Shown: positions 32,037-33,706 of the stretch, in pieces
Layout of the letters: each line of letters starts with the position of its first letter
Position numbering within the stretch: position 1 is the stretch's first letter
Origin: Lachnospiraceae bacterium
GTDB taxonomy: Bacteria > Bacillota > Clostridia > Lachnospirales > Lachnospiraceae
Direction: 5' to 3'
Assembly (NCBI GenBank): GCA_024690725.1
Contig: JAILOQ010000074.1
Span: 1-33,706, forward strand
DNA: 33,706 nucleotides
Program-made: the position numbers and the translations under genes
The notes under the pieces: model-generated
Database searches by the model: none
Told to the model about the DNA's origin: nothing
The model's input: only the letters and a program-made list of their open reading frames with translations

Positions 32037-32681
32037 TTATTGTTCGTCAAATACGGCCTTGACCGCATCCGGTAATTCACAAAACTCATTTACGAACGGT
32101 GTTCCCTCCGGTACCTCTCCAAAGCCGTAGGCGGCATGAAGAAACGGAAGTCCCGCCTTCATCGTAGACTTATAATCACCCATGATGTCACCCACGTAAA
32201 CAGCTTTCTTTAAGTTGTTTCGTTCCGTGACCAGACGGATATTTACATCCTTATCCTTTCCGGTATTGCCATAGCTTTCGGTATCGTCAAAATACTCACC
32301 CAGCTTATGATAGGAAAGAAACGCTTCGATATATCCCAGCTGACAGTTGCTGACAACGGCGAGAAAATATGTCTCGTGCAGTTTTCTTAAGGTTTCCTCC
32401 ACCTTCGGGTAAAGCACGCCACCATGGGCCGATAAATACTCATTTTCATGATCCGTACATTCTTTTAACAGGCGAAGTGCACGATCCTTATCTTCCTCAC
32501 CGAAGATCACAAATGCGATCTGCTCCATGGTCATACCCATGACCTTTTGTATCATCTCCAAGGTCACGCGCTCCGGCTCACCGAGCTGCGCAAGGCGTTC
32601 ATTCCAGGAATCCACCACGCCCTCGGCAGAATCCCAAAGTGTTCCGTCAAGATCAAATAAAATGCCATATTCTTTCTGCAT
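32037..32681 (-). CDS. HAD-family phosphatase (PGP/Gph-like)
   Basis: The 214-residue protein has HAD motif I DLDGTLWDS (10-18), motif II in VVSNCQLG, the motif III lysine (GNTGKDKDV) and motif IV VGDIMGDYKS. The cap is of the small helical C1 type. It removes phosphate from small metabolites; phosphoglycolate phosphatase is the closest textbook relation but the substrate is not determined. It starts 3 bases after the DUF4230 gene and is followed by proC. Confidence 0.92.
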   Translation of the reverse strand: MQKEYGILFDLDGTLWDSAEGVVDSWNERLAQLGEPERVTLEMIQKVMGMTMEQIAFVIFGEEDKDRALRLLKECTDHENEYLSAHGGVLYPKVEETLRKLHETYFLAVVSNCQLGYIEAFLSYHKLGEYFDDTESYGNTGKDKDVNIRLVTERNNLKKAVYVGDIMGDYKSTMKAGLPFLHAAYGFGEVPEGTPFVNEFCELPDAVKAVFDEQ

Positions 32682-32684
32682 GAA

Positions 32685-33392
32685 TCAATTTTCCTTTTCT
32701 TCCGCCGTATTTACGATCTCAACATCATAATCCGTACCCTCATAGGCGTTTTCCAAAAAGCCCTCCACCATGCTTTCCGCATTCTCCTGTGCCTGATCCA
32801 ACAACCCGTCACCAAGTGCCTTTTGCTCTTCGTATTTTTGCATTCCATCAATGCTTTTTACACCATCCTCAATGCTGACAGGATTAAAAGGACTTTGCTT
32901 TTCGTCATAAAGATGAAAGCTGTCGTTATCTATTTCGGAACTGATGATCTTTGCTTCCGGTATTGTTACGGTCACGATCTCATCCTCTTCGTTCACTTCA
33001 AGTTCGATCTCATTAAAGTCAACACCGGCCTTGATCTTCCCGTCAAAACTGTAGACAAATCCACTTTCGGTCAGCGGAATCTCCCATTCTCCCCATTTCT
33101 TTGTCTTATCAAATTGCTCCACATGCGTGAAATGATATTCCGCAGTCACAAGCTCTCCCATGCCCTGAATGCCACTCTCTACGGTCTGATGCGAAATCTT
33201 TTTCTCTTCCTCGATGATCTCGGGAACAACTTCCTCCGTTTCCACTTGCACCTCTACCGGATGCTTCTGATAATAATTTGAAACCAGCTTCCAGGTAATG
33301 ATAATGCCTAAAACCAGCGAAATGATAATGGTTCCGATCCACACCCACTTTAAAACCGAATCTGCCAAATAGGATCTGCGTTCATCCGACAT
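32685..33392 (-). CDS. DUF4230 membrane-anchored protein
   Basis: The 235-residue protein has one transmembrane helix (about 16-36, WIGTIIISLVLGIIITWKLV), then an acidic linker and a DUF4230-type domain with the pattern ELVTAEYHFTHV, KAGVDFNEIEL and VTIPEAKIISSEID. The family is of unknown function and is predicted to face outside in Firmicutes. Residues after 185 are helical and Glu/Gln/Ala-rich. GGGGAG lies 7 bases before the ATG. It heads the operon with the HAD phosphatase and proC. Confidence 0.85.
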   Translation of the reverse strand: MSDERRSYLADSVLKWVWIGTIIISLVLGIIITWKLVSNYYQKHPVEVQVETEEVVPEIIEEEKKISHQTVESGIQGMGELVTAEYHFTHVEQFDKTKKWGEWEIPLTESGFVYSFDGKIKAGVDFNEIELEVNEEDEIVTVTIPEAKIISSEIDNDSFHLYDEKQSPFNPVSIEDGVKSIDGMQKYEEQKALGDGLLDQAQENAESMVEGFLENAYEGTDYDVEIVNTAEEKEN

Positions 33393-33407
33393 GTCTTTCT
33401 CCCCTCT

Positions 33408-33420
33408 GCGTATAATACGC
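33408..33420. promoter_or_regulatory. palindrome over the -10 of the DUF4230 operon
   Basis: GCGTATTATACGC (leftward) is a perfect 13-base palindrome containing TATTAT, 16 bases before the start codon; TTGGAT lies 18 bases further upstream as a possible -35. It may be both -10 element and repressor site. Confidence 0.45.
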
Positions 33421-33446
33421 CGCTGATGCCCCTGAATCCAACGTCA

Positions 33447-33479
33447 TAAAAAATGCCGGACAGTAAAACTGCCCGGCAC
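33447..33479 (-). terminator. intrinsic terminator of the hsp20 gene
   Basis: TGCCGG-x-CAGT-TTT-ACTG-x-CCGGCA on the leftward strand, with one internal mismatch, then TTTTTT. It is about 40 bases past the stop. Confidence 0.88.
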
Positions 33480-33517
33480 TAATTATACCATAGGTTACGC
33501 TTTCGCACCACCGCTCA

Positions 33518-33706
33518 TTATCCTTCGATGGCGATATATTTATTCTCCGGAACCTCCTTTGCGGGATCCTTCTTCGGAACCGTCAAACGTAAGACACCGT
33601 CCTCAAAACGCGCCTTGATATCTTCCTGTTTTAAGACATCTCCCACATAGAAGCTTCTGGTCATACTGCCGGAATAGCGTTCCTTGCGGATCACCTTTCC
33701 GTCCTT
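33518..33706 (-). CDS. Hsp20/alpha-crystallin small heat shock protein (5' partial)
   Basis: Only the last 62 residues are in the window; the N-terminus lies beyond base 33706. The segment KVIRKERYSGSMTRSFYVGD matches the beta-strands of an alpha-crystallin domain, and FEDGVLRLTVPKK is the family's A-x-x-x-n-GvL signature. The tail ends in NKYIAIEG; the terminal residues resemble the I-x-I type anchor (IAI) used for oligomer assembly. Small heat shock proteins hold unfolded proteins in the cytoplasm. A strong terminator follows. Any CIRCE or other heat-shock element would be outside the window. Confidence 0.92.
   Translation of the reverse strand, partial: KDGKVIRKERYSGSMTRSFYVGDVLKQEDIKARFEDGVLRLTVPKKDPAKEVPENKYIAIEG

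Overview
The window looks like chromosomal core DNA from a Gram-positive anaerobe of the class Clostridia, most likely Lachnospiraceae-like. This is inferred from GGAGG-type ribosome binding sites, TTGACA/TATAAT promoters with 17-base spacers, many lipobox lipoproteins, an 811-residue GH94 cellobiose phosphorylase beside a CUT1-type sugar transporter, and tRNA genes without encoded CCA. I see no insertion sequence, prophage, integrase or CRISPR array.

Left part (1-5657): the 3' end of a GGDEF/EAL protein runs rightward and converges on a tightly packed leftward four-gene unit: Gfo/Idh/MocA oxidoreductase, condensation-fold acyltransferase, zinc-ribbon membrane protein (DUF6320 type) and HSL-type esterase. 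Upstream of that unit lies a PilZ protein with intact c-di-GMP-binding motifs, itself downstream of pgeF. Two c-di-GMP proteins therefore bracket the cassette.

6609-7411 is a seven-gene tRNA operon (Pro, Gly, Arg, His, Gln, Lys, Leu) with a consensus promoter and a terminator. 7420-12275 is a housekeeping group read leftward: THUMP-domain RNA methyltransferase, a membrane-anchored unknown, rdgB and a YfcE-type phosphoesterase, followed by an unknown lipoprotein with its own -10 element. A structured leader or small-RNA candidate with two promoters precedes the methyltransferase.

12335-20810 is the sugar region. A lipoprotein binding protein and two permeases run leftward, followed by a PrsA/SurA-like foldase and a YesL-like membrane protein under a separate promoter. 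A cellobiose phosphorylase diverges from them. The 504-base region between the binding protein and the phosphorylase holds an 11-base-periodic array, four TGTACA sites and several inverted repeats. No ATPase subunit is encoded here, so the transporter probably shares a MsmX-type ATPase. The likely logic is uptake of cellobiose or short cellodextrins and intracellular phosphorolysis.

20871-27628 holds cardiolipin synthase, a MerR regulator and an amidophosphoribosyltransferase paralogue lacking the catalytic N-terminal cysteine (one operon), then an iron-dependent alcohol dehydrogenase and a SpoVK/CbbX-like AAA+ protein (another operon). A patatin-like lipase diverges from the AAA+ gene. 28814-31197 is a complete polar amino acid ABC transporter. 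31216-33392 is a leftward operon of a DUF4230 protein, a HAD phosphatase and proC. The window ends in the 3' part of an Hsp20 gene.

The best candidates for undescribed biology are the four-gene esterification-like cassette, the cysteine-less PurF paralogue with its lipid-enzyme and MerR partners, the 11-base phased array, and the leader/sRNA locus at 12028-12275.
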